From: Actinomycetes bacterium
GTDB taxonomy: Bacteria; Actinomycetota; Actinomycetes; Actinomycetales; Demequinaceae
NCBI GenBank assembly: GCA_023432235.1
Contig: JAEYUX010000049.1
Location: 1-7,604 of the forward strand
Direction: 5' to 3'
Length of the DNA: 7,604 nt
The position numbers and the translations under genes were made by a program. Numbering within the stretch: position 1 is the stretch's first letter; every line of letters begins with the position of its first letter. Shown piece after piece: positions 6,000 to 7,604 of this stretch. Below the pieces are notes generated by a model. That model made no database searches and was not told the DNA's origin. It worked only from the letters and a program-made list of their open reading frames with translations.

Positions 6000-6868
6000 C
6001 GGGCTGCATCGGCAATGGTGGGGTGATCCCACGTAAAGCCGAGCTCAGTAAGGACGGAAGGAAGTCCACGCTGTGAAGCAAGCAAATCGTTGACGGCCTC
6101 CCCAACAACGGCGCGCAACACCCAACTGGGAACCTTGACGCCTGGCGAGCGACCGTAAGCACGGGAGAGTTCCGCGACAAGGTGTCCATCCGTGACCGGC
6201 TGCGGAGCAATGACATTGACGGGTCCCACGTGGTCGCTGTCGAGGAGGAGACGCGTGGCGCGGACGTGATCGTGAAGGGTGATCCACGACTGGTAGGCGC
6301 TCGCCCTGCCAAAGCCGCCAAAAAGCCCTCGTTTCACCAGCGGAAGAAGCCGCTCGGCAAAACCCCCGTGACCCGACAGGACGAGGCCGGTACGCAAGTA
6401 GGCGACGCGCGCCCCAAGACCCTCGGCAACTGAGGCGACCTCTTCCCATTGCTGGACAACGGATGCCAAGAAGTCGGCGCCTGGCGCACTCGTCTCAGTG
6501 AGGGTCGTGTCACCTTGGCCCCCGTAATAGCCCATACTCGATGCGGAAATGAAGCGGGGAGTGGTTCCCGAGGCCGCGACGGCGCGTACCAATGTGGTGG
6601 TCGAGTCAATGCGTGAACGCAACACCTCGCGCTTGTACGACGCCGTCAGTCGCTTCGCGCCGATCGACGCTCCTGCAAGGTTGACGATTGCATCGGCCGA
6701 TGCCACGACATCCTGGTCAATCCGATGTTCGTCAGGAGACCACGATGACTCGTCGATCCCATGCGCCTCGCGCCTCACCAGCGCGATGACGGTGTGTCCG
6801 TCCTCGCGCAACGACTCGCTGAGAGCCGTGCCGATGAGGCCCGATGCGCCTGAGATGACGACGCGCAC
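5963..6868 (-). CDS. TIGR01777-family NAD(P)-binding epimerase/oxidoreductase
   Basis: A 301-residue extended short-chain dehydrogenase-like protein. The nucleotide-binding motif GASGLIG is at residues 7-13, NLAGASIGAKR at 63-73, and SASSMGYYG at 108-116 forms the active-site strand region. A C-terminal DUF1731-like part (VPSWVLRAVVGEAVNDLL, then GLPSVLTELGFTWDHPTI) completes the TIGR01777 layout at the usual family length. The natural substrate of this family is not established. The GTG at 6868 puts the Rossmann motif at the expected distance and lies three bases after the E2 stop, so the two genes look co-transcribed, possibly with reinitiation because no strong ribosome site is present. 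In M. tuberculosis the equivalent gene Rv2216 lies between the E2 gene and lipB. Here it is followed instead by convergent genes, and its last codons overlap the pseudokinase end. Confidence 0.93.
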   Translation of the reverse strand: MRVVISGASGLIGTALSESLREDGHTVIALVRREAHGIDESSWSPDEHRIDQDVVASADAIVNLAGASIGAKRLTASYKREVLRSRIDSTTTLVRAVAASGTTPRFISASSMGYYGGQGDTTLTETSAPGADFLASVVQQWEEVASVAEGLGARVAYLRTGLVLSGHGGFAERLLPLVKRGLFGGFGRASAYQSWITLHDHVRATRLLLDSDHVGPVNVIAPQPVTDGHLVAELSRAYGRSPGVKVPSWVLRAVVGEAVNDLLASQRGLPSVLTELGFTWDHPTIADAARYVVESEASAKS

Positions 6869-6871
6869 GGT

Positions 6872-7604
6872 CTAGAGCCCGAGCTCTGCCTCGAAGTCTG
6901 CTGCCTCGATCAGCTTCTTCACCGTCTGGAGGAAGCGTGCGGCGTCCGCACCATCCACGATTCGGTGGTCGTAGCTGAGGGGCAGGTAGCAGGTGGGGCG
7001 GATCGAGATCACGTCTTCACCATTCGGGCCCTTCACCACCACAGGCTTCTTGGTGATGGCACAGGTGGCGAGAATGCCAACCTGAGGCGCAGGGACAATC
7101 GGCGTGTCAAAGAGCGTTCCACCCGACCCGGTGTTTGTCACCGAGAACGTGCCGCCAGAGATCTCGTCGGCACCGAGGCCGCCCTCGCGGGCCTTGGTAG
7201 CGAGGTCGACGATGCTCTTGGCGTGGTCGGCGACTGACTTTGAATCTGCGTCGTGGAGCGTGGGCAACATGAGGCCCTTGGGGGTGTCAACCGCGAGCGA
7301 CAAGTTGACCGACGGGTGGTAGACAATGCTGTCGCCGTCAACGGATGCGTTGAGGAAAGCGTGCTCCTGCAAGGCGATCGACACGGCGCGCGTGAAGAAC
7401 GGCAAGAACGTGAGGTTGACGCCGTGCTTGGCCGCGAACGCGTCCTTGGTGCGCGCGCGCAGGTTCCACACACCGGAGCAGTCCACCTCGACCACCGAGG
7501 TGAGCTGCGCCATGCCATGGAGCGACTCCATCATCTTTTCCGCGGTGATCTTGCGGATGCGTGTCATCTTGACCGTCTGGCCGCGAAGTTCCGAGACCTC
7601 GATC
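6872..7604 (-). CDS. sucB: 2-oxoglutarate dehydrogenase E2 (dihydrolipoamide succinyltransferase), C-terminal part
   Basis: The visible 243 residues run from IEVSELRGQTVKMTRIRK to the TAG stop; the 5' part with lipoyl and E1/E3-binding domains lies beyond 7604. This is the 2-oxoacid dehydrogenase acyltransferase domain that forms the E2 core and moves the acyl group from lipoyl to CoA. Evidence: MTRIRKITAEKMMESLHGMA at the domain start, SVTNTGSGGTLFDTPIV, and the catalytic signature SYDHRIVDGADAARFL with H213 and D217 (visible-residue numbering). In-frame coding runs through ATG 7567 to the edge, so that ATG is internal. The subtype (2-oxoglutarate versus pyruvate or branched-chain) is assigned from similarity to actinobacterial SucB/DlaT and from the Rv2215-like position; actinobacteria can share one E2 between complexes, so substrate is less certain than family. 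Its lipoyl domains would be clients of LipB and LipA encoded nearby. Confidence 0.9.
   Translation of the reverse strand, partial: IEVSELRGQTVKMTRIRKITAEKMMESLHGMAQLTSVVEVDCSGVWNLRARTKDAFAAKHGVNLTFLPFFTRAVSIALQEHAFLNASVDGDSIVYHPSVNLSLAVDTPKGLMLPTLHDADSKSVADHAKSIVDLATKAREGGLGADEISGGTFSVTNTGSGGTLFDTPIVPAPQVGILATCAITKKPVVVKGPNGEDVISIRPTCYLPLSYDHRIVDGADAARFLQTVKKLIEAADFEAELGL

Noticed and set aside
7565..7567. ATG at 7567 as the true start of the E2 gene
   Set aside because: The frame stays open to the window edge and the upstream residues ELRGQTVK are conserved E2 sequence, so this methionine is internal.
1..7604. Mobile element, CRISPR array or RNA gene
   Set aside because: I saw no transposase or integrase, no regularly spaced direct repeats, and no tRNA- or rRNA-like sequence; the window is nearly all coding.

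Overview
The window looks like the chromosome of a high-GC actinobacterium. GTG starts are frequent, genes are tightly packed, some starts look leaderless, and the proteins resemble actinobacterial lipoylation enzymes and DUF4191. The genus cannot be read from the sequence. The taxonomic inference rests mainly on gene order. The minus strand, read right to left, carries a 2-oxoglutarate dehydrogenase E2 component (sucB type, 5' end outside the window), a TIGR01777-type NAD(P)-binding epimerase, lipB, lipA and a DUF4191 membrane protein (3' end outside the window). This is the order of Rv2215-Rv2219 in Mycobacterium tuberculosis, where glnA follows shortly after.

Layout: 1-722 DUF4191 protein (minus, lacking only its C-terminal end); 749-1762 lipA (minus); 1759-2454 lipB (minus, overlapping lipA by 4 bases); a 52-base divergent promoter region; 2507-4684 a 12-TM MMPL/RND-type transporter (plus); a 55-base gap with a perfect DnaA box and a GC hairpin; 4740-5999 a membrane-anchored degenerate kinase-like protein (plus); 5963-6868 the epimerase (minus), overlapping the kinase-like gene tail-to-tail by 37 bases; 6872-7604 the E2 C-terminal catalytic domain (minus). 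Every stretch over 300 bases is coding.

LipB transfers octanoyl from acyl carrier protein to lipoyl domains, and LipA inserts two sulfurs to make lipoyl. The lipoyl arm is then used by E2 proteins such as the one at the right edge, so the minus-strand genes form one metabolic theme. The unusual part is the plus-strand pair, an MMPL transporter and a pseudokinase, which sits inside this normally co-directional cluster and separates the epimerase from lipB. The pseudokinase has lost the catalytic residues of a Ser/Thr kinase and appears to lack the ATP-binding half of the N-lobe. It keeps C-lobe landmarks, one TM segment and an extracytoplasmic domain that may be NTF2-like. No tRNA, rRNA, CRISPR, insertion sequence or riboswitch was recognised.
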